Source of the DNA: Victivallales bacterium
GTDB taxonomy: Bacteria; Verrucomicrobiota; Lentisphaeria; Oligosphaerales; Oligosphaeraceae
Assembly (NCBI GenBank): GCA_017535315.1
Contig: JAFXUD010000087.1
Span: 1-64,000 of the forward strand
Length of the DNA stretch: 64,000 bases
Reading direction: 5' to 3'
Made by a program: the position numbers and the translations under genes. Numbering within the stretch: the first letter of the stretch is position 1; every line of letters starts with the position of its first letter. Under the pieces are notes generated by a model that did no database searches, was not told the origin of the DNA, and saw only the letters and a list, made by a program, of their open reading frames with translations. Below, piece by piece: positions 26,341 to 35,911 of this stretch.

Positions 26341-27495
26341 ATGGAACAGCCCACCCCCAAAATACCATCCAAGAAGCCCATCGTCGTCGAGGGGCGCTCC
26401 AAACGCACCTTCAACGTGCCGCCGAAAGCACCTGGCTTACCTCAGGAGCCTCCTTCCAGGCGACGCTTTTCCAAAATGCGCATTCTCGTCTGGGCGCTGG
26501 AAGTAGTCATCCTGCTCTCCTGCCTGGAGCACTTCATCCTGAAGCCACATATAAGGCGTAAACGGGAAGCGGAGGCACTGGCGGCCCTGGAGGCGGCAAA
26601 GCCCCAGGCTCAGGGTGTTCCAGTGGAGCCACTGGGCGAAAAGGCACGACAAATCCCGCACATCTCAGAGGTTGTCGATGCACGCCTCGCGCCACTGGAT
26701 GGACTGGCCGATGGCTCTGAAACAGCCCAGAACGCGCAAATCAGCGTCTCCGCCAGCAACCACCTGCCCATTGAGGTGGTCAACTCCATCGGCATGGCGT
26801 TCCGCCTGATACCCGCAGGCACCTGTATCATCGGCAGCCCCGAAACCGAAGCGGGCCGCGAAAAGGTGGAGGTGCCACACGTGGCCGCCATCCCATCCCA
26901 CTTCTACATGGGAAAGTTCGAGGTTACGCAGGCGGAATGGAAGGCCGTCATGGGCGACGACAACAACCCATCTGGCTATCGCGGTGACCGCCGCCCCGTC
27001 GAGGAGATTACCTGGTACGACTGCCAGCGCTTCACTCTCAAGCTCTGCGAACTGGAAGATGTCCCCATTGGCACCTACCGCATGCCCACGGAGGCGGAAT
27101 GGGAGTACGCCTGCCGCGCAGGCACCTCCACCGCCTACTGCTTCGGGAACGACGCCAGACGCCTCGGCGGCTGGGCCGACTACGAGGAGAACAACTACGC
27201 CCACACGGTGAACGTGGGTCTGCGCCGCCCCAACGCCTACGGGCTCTTCGACATGCATGGGAATGTCTGGGAGTGGTGCTTGGACGACTACAAGAACTAC
27301 CCTGGCGACGAGACGCCCACGCAGGAGTTCCACCAGTACCCCGTCATACGCGGTGGCAACTGGTATGTAGAGGCACGTAAGTGCCGTTCCGCCAACCGTT
27401 CGCGTCTCCCCAGCGCCTCTCACGGAAACATGCTCGGCTTCCGCATTATCCGCATGGTCGTGGCACCGCCCGCCATCCAGAAGCGCCAGGAGTAG
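26341..27495 (+). CDS. membrane-anchored SUMF1/FGE-fold protein lacking one catalytic cysteine
   Basis: A 384-residue protein with a cytoplasmic proline-rich N-terminus, one membrane helix (about residues 48-68) and a C-terminal formylglycine-generating-enzyme fold (about 145-375): NSIGMAFRLIPAG, PTEAEWEYACRAG, GLFDMHGNVWEWC and RGGNWYVEARKC are canonical. In true FGE two cysteines sit five residues apart in that last block. Here the second is present (Cys about 349) but the first is Val (about 344), and no sulfatase gene is nearby. It is therefore likely a non-sulfatase member of the family. It sits one base after the esterase gene and three before a glycosyltransferase gene. Confidence 0.8.
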   Translation: MEQPTPKIPSKKPIVVEGRSKRTFNVPPKAPGLPQEPPSRRRFSKMRILVWALEVVILLSCLEHFILKPHIRRKREAEALAALEAAKPQAQGVPVEPLGEKARQIPHISEVVDARLAPLDGLADGSETAQNAQISVSASNHLPIEVVNSIGMAFRLIPAGTCIIGSPETEAGREKVEVPHVAAIPSHFYMGKFEVTQAEWKAVMGDDNNPSGYRGDRRPVEEITWYDCQRFTLKLCELEDVPIGTYRMPTEAEWEYACRAGTSTAYCFGNDARRLGGWADYEENNYAHTVNVGLRRPNAYGLFDMHGNVWEWCLDDYKNYPGDETPTQEFHQYPVIRGGNWYVEARKCRSANRSRLPSASHGNMLGFRIIRMVVAPPAIQKRQE

Positions 27496-27498
27496 CCA

Positions 27499-29364
27499 AT
27501 GTCTTCTCCCCACGACAGCACTGCCTCGACGGGAACGACAGCCGTCCCACCAGCACCCCATTCCATTTGGAAACGGTGGGCTGCGCCTGCTGCTTTTTTA
27601 ATATGCATATTTGGTTTCCTTGCTCTTTCCCTACCCCGCATCAACGACCTGATGGGACAGGACGAAGCCAGCCACTACTACAAGCTCATCCGCCTGCTCT
27701 ATGAAAAAGGGTGGCAGGAACCTGGGAAACTTATCACCTTTTCGCCGCACGGCTACCCACTCTTCGCGCTACTTGTCTGCAAGTGCCTTGGGGGCATTTC
27801 CCAAATCACCGTTCGCCTGGCGGGCGTGATTCTATGGGTGCTCACGCTAGTTGTCGTCTTCCTTGCCGATCGCGAGAAAACAACGGGATGCTTGAAAAAG
27901 GCGCCGCTGGCGTTGCTCCTTCTTGCCGTCTTTCCCGCCGTCTGCCAAGCAGCCGTCATCGTGGAAATCGACCAGACCGCCCTGCCACTTGCCTCCCTCT
28001 GCCTCTGCCTCGCTTTCAACAGGCTCCGCACGCATGGTGGCTGGGGCCCCTTCGTGCTGGCGACGCTGGCCCTTGCCGCCGCGCTCTGGTGCCGCCTCAC
28101 CACCCCGCTCATCCTCTGTGCACCATTGCTCCTGCTCACGCTCCAATGGGGGGCATGGGAGGCGAAAGCCCCCCATCCCTTGTCCAGCTCCACTACACGC
28201 ACATTGGCTGCCATAGTGTGCGGATTCTTATTCTTCCTGCTCACCTGGTGGCTCTACTGCCGTGCCACAGGCATCTCCTTCAGTGGGCCATTCGGGTACC
28301 TTTTCACCTCATTCACGGAAACCACCGTCGGCAAACGGGCGGGCGGACTCACCTTCTATGCGCAGAACCTCATCTACCTCTGCCTCTGGGGCTTCAATCC
28401 CTTCCTCATGCTGTTGTTTGCATTGGACGGTTTCCGCAGATTCAAGAAATGGAAAGCCACACGAACCATCACAAACGGTGATTCCTACTGGCTCTGCGCC
28501 GCAACGCTCCTCATCGGCTACACTTTTGTCGGCGGTGCGCTTTTCGGCTTCCCCAAATACCAGATACCTGCTCTGCCACTCATGGCACTTGCCATTTCCG
28601 ATGGCATCGACGTCAAGCTGATAGACAAGACTCCTTGCGATACTGCCTTCAACTGGATAGGTGGGATTACCGTCGTAGCCTTCTTCTTCCAGCCTGACCT
28701 CCTCTACATCATCCGCTACTCCATGCGCATGGCAAAAGCGACGGGCGTACCCGCCGTATGGGGGCTGAAATTCCCGCTCTTCACCGCCCCCCTGCTTTTC
28801 ATGGCCGTCGTGGCAGGACTTTTCCTGCTCATAGTCCTCTTCAAACGGAAGTACAAATGCCTATACACCGATCTGCTCCTCGCCTGCGCTCTTAGCTGCA
28901 ATGGAATCTGGAACGTGTGTCAGATGATGGGAGACTACTCCAGAGGCTACATCTACGGCGACAAAGGCGAGTGCATGAAACTCGCCTTCCTCATCCGCTA
29001 CAACCACCTCTTCAATCCCCCCTTCTGCGTGCCCGTGGAGGTCGTGCAATGCCTGGGGCTCTACGACACCGATGGGATGCGCCCGCAGGACGCACCCGAC
29101 GCGGAGACGCTGGCCGACCTCATCCAACGCACCTCGCCGACAGTCGTCGCCCTCTCCCCTCTGATTCAGCCAGTCGGCCAATACCGCGAGATGATGGAAT
29201 CCCCCGTTCTTCAGCAAGCTCTGGAAGGCTATGACCGCCACACCCTGCGCCACCTCACCTACTGGATAAAAACGGGAGCAGGCCATGTGTTCTCAGCTCA
29301 AAACGAGGAAGATACGAAGCCCCCTCACCCCCTGGATAAAAGCCATGAAAATACTCCAGATTAA
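27499..29364 (+). CDS. polytopic GT-C type glycosyltransferase-like membrane protein
   Basis: A 621-residue protein with about 11-13 predicted membrane helices. The first loop carries the acidic motif GQDEASHYYKL (Asp55, Glu56), typical of the catalytic Asp of PMT/ArnT-like GT-C enzymes, which use lipid-linked sugar donors. The last about 110 residues are soluble. I cannot assign donor or acceptor. The gene follows the SUMF1-like gene by three bases, and its 3' end overlaps the next glycosyltransferase by 20 bases, so it is part of a four-gene operon (24894-30652). Confidence 0.7.
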   Translation: MSSPHDSTASTGTTAVPPAPHSIWKRWAAPAAFLICIFGFLALSLPRINDLMGQDEASHYYKLIRLLYEKGWQEPGKLITFSPHGYPLFALLVCKCLGGISQITVRLAGVILWVLTLVVVFLADREKTTGCLKKAPLALLLLAVFPAVCQAAVIVEIDQTALPLASLCLCLAFNRLRTHGGWGPFVLATLALAAALWCRLTTPLILCAPLLLLTLQWGAWEAKAPHPLSSSTTRTLAAIVCGFLFFLLTWWLYCRATGISFSGPFGYLFTSFTETTVGKRAGGLTFYAQNLIYLCLWGFNPFLMLLFALDGFRRFKKWKATRTITNGDSYWLCAATLLIGYTFVGGALFGFPKYQIPALPLMALAISDGIDVKLIDKTPCDTAFNWIGGITVVAFFFQPDLLYIIRYSMRMAKATGVPAVWGLKFPLFTAPLLFMAVVAGLFLLIVLFKRKYKCLYTDLLLACALSCNGIWNVCQMMGDYSRGYIYGDKGECMKLAFLIRYNHLFNPPFCVPVEVVQCLGLYDTDGMRPQDAPDAETLADLIQRTSPTVVALSPLIQPVGQYREMMESPVLQQALEGYDRHTLRHLTYWIKTGAGHVFSAQNEEDTKPPHPLDKSHENTPD

Positions 29365-30652
29365 CACAGCCGACAAGGGTGGCGGGGCCGAGGGCAGTGC
29401 CTTCAACCTCTTCCGACGTTATCGCGAGGCGGGGCACACCTCCTGGCTGGCTGTCGGCACTAAGTATTCCGATGACAGCGACATCATCGAGATACCGCGT
29501 CTGCCAGAGAAAGGTGTTGCGAATGCCGTTTTTTTCCGCATGGCGAATCTCGCGCGCACATTGGACAAGCGCGGCGTCAAGGGAATGCGACGACTGGCAC
29601 GCCTCCTCGACCGCCATGCCAACCCGCAGCGGCTTCACGACTGGCACCTGGGGCGCGAGGAATATGCATTCCCTGGCTGCCGACAGCTTCTTGACGTGCT
29701 TCCCTCGCAGCCCGACATCATCCACTGCCATAACCTCCACGGATGGTACTTCGACCTGCGCCTCCTGCCAGAACTCTCCAGTCGCATCCCTGTCATCTTA
29801 AACTTGCGGGACGCCTGGCTCCTCACAGGCCACTGCGCCTACTTCATGGAGTGCGACAACTGGCTGCACGGCTGCGGCGACTGCCCCGACCTCGCCAGCT
29901 ACCCCGCCATACGCCAAGACGCCACGCACGAAAACTGGCTTGCCAAACGGGACATCTACAGCCGCTCACGCCTTTACGTCACAGCCCCCTCCCAATGGCT
30001 CATCGACCAGGCAAAGGCCTCCATGCTGAACGCCATCGAATACAAGGTTATCCCCAATGGCATCGATACAACGGTCTTCAAGCCAGCCGACTGCGCAGAG
30101 GCCCGCAAGAGGCTGCAACTGCCATCTGACGCAAAAATCGCCATGTTCGCGACGGCCTCCGCCAAAAACCTCTTCAAGGACCCGCAGACACTTTGCAAGG
30201 CCCTTCACATCCTTGCCAACAGGATGCCAGAACTGCATTTTCTGTGCGTCGGCACAGACTTGAAAGAACTGCGTGACCTGCCCAACCTCCACCAGTTGCA
30301 CTACGTCAGCTCTCCTGCGAAAATGGCAGACTGCTACCGCGCAGCCGACCTTTTCATCCACACCGCCCGCGCCGAAGCCTTTGGCAAGACGGTCACCGAG
30401 GCGATGGCGTGCGGCACTCCTGTCGCCGCCACCGCTGTCGGCGGCATCACAGAGCAGGTGGTCAGCGGCAAGACAGGCCTCCTCTCCGCCCCTGGCGATG
30501 CGACCGAGCTTGCACAGAACGCCCTCACGTTGCTAACAAATCCCCCCGACGACATGCGCACAGCCTGCGCCTCCCACGCCTCGCGCTACTCCCTCGATGC
30601 CCAGGTGCATGCCTTCCTCAACTGGTACGAGGAGATTGTCGGTGCACAGTAG
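29345..30652 (+). CDS. family 4 glycosyltransferase
   Basis: A 435-residue GT-B glycosyltransferase. MKILQINTADKGGGAEG opens the N-terminal Rossmann domain with the glycine loop of GT4 enzymes; VIPNGIDTTVF begins the donor domain; HTARAEAFGKTVTEAMACGTPVAAT is the EX7E-type donor-binding block. A CNNWLHGC-type insertion with cysteines (about residues 158-186, CAYFMECDNWLHGCGDC) is as in WcaC/colanic-type transferases. The start at 29345 gives the proper N-terminus and overlaps the upstream gene by 20 bases. It would add a sugar to a lipid-linked or surface glycan in the cytoplasm. Confidence 0.88.
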   Translation: MKILQINTADKGGGAEGSAFNLFRRYREAGHTSWLAVGTKYSDDSDIIEIPRLPEKGVANAVFFRMANLARTLDKRGVKGMRRLARLLDRHANPQRLHDWHLGREEYAFPGCRQLLDVLPSQPDIIHCHNLHGWYFDLRLLPELSSRIPVILNLRDAWLLTGHCAYFMECDNWLHGCGDCPDLASYPAIRQDATHENWLAKRDIYSRSRLYVTAPSQWLIDQAKASMLNAIEYKVIPNGIDTTVFKPADCAEARKRLQLPSDAKIAMFATASAKNLFKDPQTLCKALHILANRMPELHFLCVGTDLKELRDLPNLHQLHYVSSPAKMADCYRAADLFIHTARAEAFGKTVTEAMACGTPVAATAVGGITEQVVSGKTGLLSAPGDATELAQNALTLLTNPPDDMRTACASHASRYSLDAQVHAFLNWYEEIVGAQ

Positions 30653-30660
30653 GCACAGCA

Positions 30661-33600
30661 TCATTCATCATCGTCAATGTTCCCGCAGAAGAATTCCACA
30701 TTCTGATGGGAATAGGAATGGCTCCTGCATTCTCTAGCCATTTCACGGTAGTACCATTCAGCCGTCACGTCGTCATAGTCACGCTCCTTCCATCTAGTTC
30801 TCGATGATTGGTCGCGCTTTTTCACCGTAACGGTCGTCTTCACGCCCAACTTGAGCAGACAAGGCAGTACCTTGGGATTGAGCACGGAGGCAAAATCCGC
30901 CGCCGTCAGCCCCTTGCTGTTCTTCACGTGGCAATCCGCGCCATGTGCCGCCAGAAACTCCAGCGTCTGGGGCGAGCAGGAGAATACGGCGCAGAGAAAC
31001 AACGGAATGCCGTCCTTGTCTGCCACATTAACCTCCACCCCCTTGTCAAGCAGGTACTGGACGATGTCCAACCGTTCCGCACAGACGGCATGATGCAAGG
31101 GAGTGACACCCGCCTTGTTTTTCGCGTTCGGGTCCAGGCCGTGCTCGACAAGGTAGTTGACCAGCTCCAAATCCAGTCTGGCCGCACAATGGAGCAAAGT
31201 CTCGTCGCCACTGCCCACCGCATGGATGTCCGCACCACGGTTGATGAGAAACCAAGCCACGTCCAGCTTTTTGCCTTCAAGAGCGAAAAACAGGGGCGTG
31301 TCGTGGTCTTCATCCTGATTGTTGACGCTCACACCCGTGGCGTCAATTAGACGTCTCATGCCGATAAGGTCACCTTCGTAGGCCAGTTCCCGCAGGATAT
31401 GTTCCGCTTTCGCCATCGTCTCCTTCCTTGCGGGACACAGCTTCGCTATTTTCTGCGCGACCTCTTTCTGGTCGTCCGCAATAGCCTTGAACATGGCCTT
31501 TTCGTATTGTTCAATATCAGTGATGGTACCGCAGTAGTCCAGCAACAGGGAGGCAAACTGATAATGGCCATAGAAAACTGTTCTTGGAATGAGCTTCTCG
31601 TTTTCGGGGGCCTTGTCATCAATGACCTTTGCACCTCGCTCAAGCAAGAACTTCACCTTTTCAAAAACATGCTCTCGCCTATTCTGTAAAATATCATTAT
31701 CATTGACAAGATGATGTAAAGGGGTACCCCATCCTTTGCTGTGATGGTTGACATCGGCCCCTGCTTCGACCAGCGCCTTCAGAACCGAAAAGTCGTGTTC
31801 AAAGAAGATTGGAGTAATACCATCATCATCGTGCCAAATCTCGTTGACATCCGCCCCGTTTTTGAGCAAATACTCCACGATTGTCTTGGACAAGCCTAAT
31901 TGCGCACTCCAAAGGGATGGACGGGTTGTTCGGATGGCTACGCCGTGATTTATCAGATAGTCGATAGTTTCCGTGAAACAATGTGCAAACGCCACATCCA
32001 GCAGGGTGTTGCCTTCGGAATCGCACACCTGAATGTCGGCGCCATCCTCGACAAGCCTTTTGAGCTTCTCAAGATCATTCTTCCTAACCAGATCAAAGAG
32101 CTTTTTGTCACGCAAGGTGCCTCTTTTCGTCTGTTCATGTTCGCAACACAAATCCAGAATGTATTTAACGATGTGCCTATTACATGTCTCCAAGGTTTTA
32201 TCAAGTGCCTTGTCAAGAATCGCCTGACGTCGTTCTCCGCTGTATGCCTTCAGCAGCATCTGGAACGCAGCCAGGTTCCCCTCGCGGGCTGCAAGCTCGA
32301 CAGGCAGTATTCCATCCCAATCCGTGACATCTTCCTCGGCACCATACTTCAGAAGGAGTGCCATCACTGCCACATTTCCTTTCTCCGCCGCGTGATGCAT
32401 CACAGTTTTCCCATTATGCTCTTTAGCCTTGACATCAGCACCCTTTTCCAGCAAATATCTCACGATTTCCAAGTTGTCACCATCAATTGCCGCCATGAGC
32501 AAGGTTAACTTCTCGCTCCTATAGCCTTTGACGTTGACATCCGCCCCATGCTCAGCCAACGATAATGCGCATGTGGCGCATAGCCATTCTTCATAGGCTT
32601 TGACGTTGACATCCGCCCCATGCTCAGCCAACAGTTTAACGCCCTCCAAATTGCCGCTCTCCACGGCAGCAAATAACGCTGGCTCAAAACAGTCGACTGG
32701 ACGGTATTTCCATTTTGAGGATGCTTCCAGAAGAAAACGAAGTACAGCCGTATCCTTTTTATAGGCGGCAATATAGGCTGTATTCCGTAAAATACCAACA
32801 TTTTCGTTGATTGAAGGCACCTTGTCCCAAATCAGCCTGACGGCCTCCAGACTACCCACTCCCGCCCCCGCCGACAAGGCGTCTTTGAGGATGTTTTCCC
32901 CAATGCGTGCTGGATTCAGCGTCTCCAAGACAAAAGCAAGGTTCTCCAGATTGCCTCCCATTGCCGCACCTTCAAGAAGGTCGTGCGCCCAAAGCTCCTG
33001 CACGCTGGCGGCATCAATAGTTTTCAGGGCGTCGCGCAGCAATCCAAGACTTCCATGCGCCGCTATCATGCGCAGGGTATCATCCTGTGTGACATCTGCA
33101 CCGTGCTCAATGAGGCACCTGGCAACCGCCTCTTGCTTCGCTGGTTCAATCTCTAAAACCGATTCAAAGAAAAACAAATCTAAAAGCGGGACTAGGTCCG
33201 TCACGGGGTCACATTCATTGGGGTTTTCCCCTTCTTCTAGAAGGGTTTTCACCATTTCAAGGTCCCCATACGCAGCAGCCAGCGACAGCAAACGAAGCCC
33301 TTTGCGGGAAACGCCTGCTGCCAGAAGCCGTTTGACTTTCGGATAATTGAGCTGGACAATGGCATCCTGCATCGGGGTAATGCCTTTCGCGTCCTTGACA
33401 TGCGGCGAGGCCCCAGCCTTCAGCAGAATATCAACCTTTTCTGGATTGCTGGTATAATAGAGTGGCGTCCTCCCCGAATCATCTCGGCGGTTGGGGTCGC
33501 CTCCATTCGTATAGATGAACTCCACGATATCCGCAGAGCAGAAATCGATATGACTTGCAAGATTATATTTTCTATCTGCCTCCTTCAAATCAACCCCCAA

Positions 33601-34275
33601 CTTGACAAGTTTCTTTAGGTATTCCAGACTGCAACCGTTTTCAATGGCGGCCACAACAGGTGGCGTGATGTTTTCGGAAGCAACTCCGTTTATATTCGCC
33701 CCATGCTCAATCAGCAGCTTGACCAACCACATTTCGTCTTGTTCGTCATCCTGGTCATCATCTTCATCTTTGTTGAATGCAAGGTCAATGGCATGGCATA
33801 ACGGCAAGACACCCTCTGAATCAGGCTCGTTCAAGTCTGCACTGGAAATTATAGAGTCCGACATCCATTCTGAGTAACTGAAATCTTCTTCACGGCCAAA
33901 GACCTCATTCAGAACATTGTGGTCATTCCTATACAACTCCTTGACCTTCGCCAAGTCGTGGTTTACCGCTGCCGTGAAAAAGGGCCGTGTTTCATCTACA
34001 AAGGGTTCCTGAACCTGCTTTGGCTTGTCGTCCTCATCGTCATCGTCATCATCATCCTCTTCGTCCTCGTCATCCTCATCGTCCTCTTCGTCCTCGTCTT
34101 CATCCTCATCTTCAACAACTTGCGACGGTATGGTTTTAGCGTCACCACGGCACACTGCCCCCTCCTGCAAACCATCAGATCTGCCAGTGCTTCGGCAGGA
34201 AAAGAATAACACAAGCAGTATCAGACAAACAACCGCCTTCGCATAACATACAATTCTAGCAAATGAATGTGTCAT
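30661..34275 (-). CDS. large ankyrin-repeat lipoprotein
   Basis: A 1204-residue protein. A type II signal peptide ends at LFFSC (Cys about 27), so it is a predicted lipoprotein. Next come a linker, an extreme acidic tract of Asp/Glu (about residues 54-83), and then more than twenty ankyrin repeats (G-TPLH, LLE-GAD-N motifs) covering most of the rest. The C-terminal about 60 residues are basic. Ankyrin arrays bind proteins; extracellular ones are often effectors or toxin-antidote components, but no partner is seen. A 72-base duplication lies inside (32521-32632). It converges with the glycosyltransferase operon, only eight bases apart, and looks less GC-rich than its neighbours. Confidence 0.85.
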   Translation of the reverse strand: MTHSFARIVCYAKAVVCLILLVLFFSCRSTGRSDGLQEGAVCRGDAKTIPSQVVEDEDEDEDEEDDEDDEDEEDDDDDDDEDDKPKQVQEPFVDETRPFFTAAVNHDLAKVKELYRNDHNVLNEVFGREEDFSYSEWMSDSIISSADLNEPDSEGVLPLCHAIDLAFNKDEDDDQDDEQDEMWLVKLLIEHGANINGVASENITPPVVAAIENGCSLEYLKKLVKLGVDLKEADRKYNLASHIDFCSADIVEFIYTNGGDPNRRDDSGRTPLYYTSNPEKVDILLKAGASPHVKDAKGITPMQDAIVQLNYPKVKRLLAAGVSRKGLRLLSLAAAYGDLEMVKTLLEEGENPNECDPVTDLVPLLDLFFFESVLEIEPAKQEAVARCLIEHGADVTQDDTLRMIAAHGSLGLLRDALKTIDAASVQELWAHDLLEGAAMGGNLENLAFVLETLNPARIGENILKDALSAGAGVGSLEAVRLIWDKVPSINENVGILRNTAYIAAYKKDTAVLRFLLEASSKWKYRPVDCFEPALFAAVESGNLEGVKLLAEHGADVNVKAYEEWLCATCALSLAEHGADVNVKGYRSEKLTLLMAAIDGDNLEIVRYLLEKGADVKAKEHNGKTVMHHAAEKGNVAVMALLLKYGAEEDVTDWDGILPVELAAREGNLAAFQMLLKAYSGERRQAILDKALDKTLETCNRHIVKYILDLCCEHEQTKRGTLRDKKLFDLVRKNDLEKLKRLVEDGADIQVCDSEGNTLLDVAFAHCFTETIDYLINHGVAIRTTRPSLWSAQLGLSKTIVEYLLKNGADVNEIWHDDDGITPIFFEHDFSVLKALVEAGADVNHHSKGWGTPLHHLVNDNDILQNRREHVFEKVKFLLERGAKVIDDKAPENEKLIPRTVFYGHYQFASLLLDYCGTITDIEQYEKAMFKAIADDQKEVAQKIAKLCPARKETMAKAEHILRELAYEGDLIGMRRLIDATGVSVNNQDEDHDTPLFFALEGKKLDVAWFLINRGADIHAVGSGDETLLHCAARLDLELVNYLVEHGLDPNAKNKAGVTPLHHAVCAERLDIVQYLLDKGVEVNVADKDGIPLFLCAVFSCSPQTLEFLAAHGADCHVKNSKGLTAADFASVLNPKVLPCLLKLGVKTTVTVKKRDQSSRTRWKERDYDDVTAEWYYREMARECRSHSYSHQNVEFFCGNIDDDE
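32521..32632 (-). repeat. 72-base in-frame duplication within the ankyrin gene
   Basis: The 40-base segments starting at 32521 and 32593 differ by a single base (C/G) and both encode LAEHGADVNVK. The 72-base offset is 24 codons, shorter than a 33-residue ankyrin unit, so one unit here is incomplete. The copy is recent. Confidence 0.8.
34027..34113 (-). repeat. low-complexity Asp/Glu triplet tract
   Basis: About 30 consecutive TCN or TCG/TCA/TTC triplets on the plus strand encode an unbroken run of Asp and Glu in the ankyrin protein. Such triplet tracts change length readily without shifting the frame. Confidence 0.8.
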
Positions 34276-34448
34276 TTTGGTAAAATCTATCTTCCCCCAA
34301 GGGGCGTATGTTTTTTTGTTGTACCCAAGATGGGCGTGGAGTTCTTGTGGAGCATGCCGTCCACAGGCGATGCGCCCTTGCAGATGCTCCCGTTACGGCA
34401 GCATCGAAAAAACGAAAATTATGGAACAAACTGTTTGGAAAAAACGGG

Positions 34449-35495
34449 TTACAACGCCATCTCTTCCAATTCAAAGATAGATTGATTGATACGTTTGACA
34501 CCAATCTCATATTCCATAAGGAGAGAAACCAAAACATCGCCATTCATTAAGGCAATGGGGGTCTTGTCCACTTTCGACGCTTCTTCAATGGCACCCTTGG
34601 AGAAATCCCCCAATGTAATAATCAAGCCTTGTTCATGCGCACCAAGACTGCCACGTACTTGCTGCACAATGGGTGACTGAACATTGTTCTTCCAGCGTTT
34701 GACTTGAACTGCCATCTTAGTACGAATGACATTATTCGTAACCATTACCCCACGCACATCAATACCGCCATCCTTGCTTAATGGTGTCAATTCAACTTCT
34801 ACAAATCCCATTCTGGGAAGTAATTGAGAAATAAGCTCTTCAAACTCGCCAGGCTTCATCGCCTGCAATCGTTTCTTTAGCTCCAAACTAACCGTCCTGT
34901 TATGTTGTTCAATCTGAAATGCCAGGCTGTTCCCTTCCCATTGTGTCAGACCGATATACCCTTTTCCACATTGAACAAAACGCTGTGTATTACCTCGCTT
35001 TTGGGAGCGTTGAATTTCCGTGATAACTTGAGCATAGAGGCTTGCCTCTGGTGTCTTTCCACTTGAAACAATCCATCCTTCCTTAATTGCACGCTCCGTT
35101 ATATCCCTGTAATGCATAGGCTTCCGTTTCCCAAATACCTCAAGGACTTTCAATGCAGCCTCGGTGAATGACAACCCTTTGTCAGATTTGGAAGCAATTG
35201 GTTTTGATGGTTTTTCTTCAGACTGGGCTGCCTTCGTTGTTTCAGTAGATGTCTGCAAGGGTTTCTGGGCAGCATATTCTTTCAAGCCAAAATAGCCACG
35301 CTTGCACTTTATAAAAGGAGTTGTCTGAGGATTTCGCTTCATGTCCACATAGATTCGCGCACCGATGGTGGCATCTGGCGTCTTTCCATTTGTTTGCCAA
35401 AGCCCATCTGAAATAAGTGTCTCAGCCAGCTCTTTTGCAGTCAGCTCATGCCCCACTTCCATCAAAATCTTTTTCACCGCATCCAAAATACTCAT
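34449..35495 (-). CDS. Mrr-type restriction endonuclease with two HARE-HTH domains
   Basis: A 348-residue nuclease. Two winged-helix HARE-HTH domains lie at residues 1-70 (MSILDAVKKILMEVG, ISDGLW, ARIYVDMKR) and about 105-180 (LKVLEVFGKRKPMHYRDIT, TEIQRS). The C-terminal 140 residues are an Mrr catalytic domain of the PD-(D/E)xK fold: FEELISQLLPRMGF, GGIDVRG (Asp about 244) and VQVKRW (Gln-x-Lys about 262-264). Such enzymes are thought to cut modified DNA. GGAGACATA before the ATG is a good ribosome-binding site. It lies 107 bases downstream of a hipA stub on the same strand, and so may be transcribed from the hipB promoter. Confidence 0.88.
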   Translation of the reverse strand: MSILDAVKKILMEVGHELTAKELAETLISDGLWQTNGKTPDATIGARIYVDMKRNPQTTPFIKCKRGYFGLKEYAAQKPLQTSTETTKAAQSEEKPSKPIASKSDKGLSFTEAALKVLEVFGKRKPMHYRDITERAIKEGWIVSSGKTPEASLYAQVITEIQRSQKRGNTQRFVQCGKGYIGLTQWEGNSLAFQIEQHNRTVSLELKKRLQAMKPGEFEELISQLLPRMGFVEVELTPLSKDGGIDVRGVMVTNNVIRTKMAVQVKRWKNNVQSPIVQQVRGSLGAHEQGLIITLGDFSKGAIEEASKVDKTPIALMNGDVLVSLLMEYEIGVKRINQSIFELEEMAL

Positions 35496-35602
35496 TATGT
35501 CTCCTTATCGCTTTGCAGCTTTCCTATGTTTCCTTATCGGCAGAATAGAAAGGTTGTTTTCAAAACTATCATCGAGATGTGCGTCGACATGAACATGTTA
35601 CG

Positions 35603-35701
35603 TCAGCAACGCCCCTCGTCATACTGGACAGTAAAACCATCCACATCCTCAATCAAACATCCAGCGAGCCGTCCATAAAAGTATATCTGTGCCTTGCGCA
35701 T
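35603..35701 (-). pseudogene. hipA: truncated hipA, N-terminal fragment
   Basis: A 32-codon frame starting three bases after the hipB stop codon, with GGAGGAAT upstream of its ATG. It reads MRKAQIYFYGRLAGCLIED and then VDGFTVQYDEGRC before TGA, which matches the first 30 residues of HipA kinases. The remaining about 380 residues, including the kinase core, are missing; the next 100 bases hold no continuation. The toxin is therefore destroyed, while hipB and its operators remain. Confidence 0.75.
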
Positions 35702-35704
35702 GAA

Positions 35705-35908
35705 TTATTCCTCCCGTTCTGCGGGAACCGCCCCCAATTCGCAGCCAAACAAATCCAGCACCACGTTCACCTTGTCCATGCGAAGCGTCCGCTTCCCCCC
35801 TTCCAATTCGCGGATGAAACGCAGCCCGACCCCCGCACGCTCCGCCAAATCACGCTGCGTCATCCTGTACTGCTTCCGCTTCTCGCGCACAAAATCTGGT
35901 ATTTTCAT
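35705..35908 (-). CDS. hipB: HipB-like XRE-family regulator
   Basis: A 67-residue protein consisting of a single Cro/C1-type helix-turn-helix (RMTQRDLAERAGVGLRFIRELEGGKRTLR). Its length and sequence fit the short HipB antitoxins and y4mF-type regulators, and the adjoining hipA fragment supports this. It would bind as a dimer to the operators just upstream and repress its own operon. With the HipA kinase lost, it can no longer be an antitoxin; control of the downstream Mrr gene is possible. Confidence 0.88.
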   Translation of the reverse strand: MKIPDFVREKRKQYRMTQRDLAERAGVGLRFIRELEGGKRTLRMDKVNVVLDLFGCELGAVPAEREE

Positions 35909-35911
35909 TGT

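Noticed and set aside
26341-27495. Active sulfatase-maturing formylglycine-generating enzyme
   Set aside because: The first of the two catalytic cysteines is replaced by Val and no sulfatase is seen nearby.
35500-35602. Continuation of hipA by frameshift toward the Mrr gene
   Set aside because: All three frames after the 32nd codon hit stops quickly and show no HipA-like residues, so the gene is truncated, not merely frameshifted.
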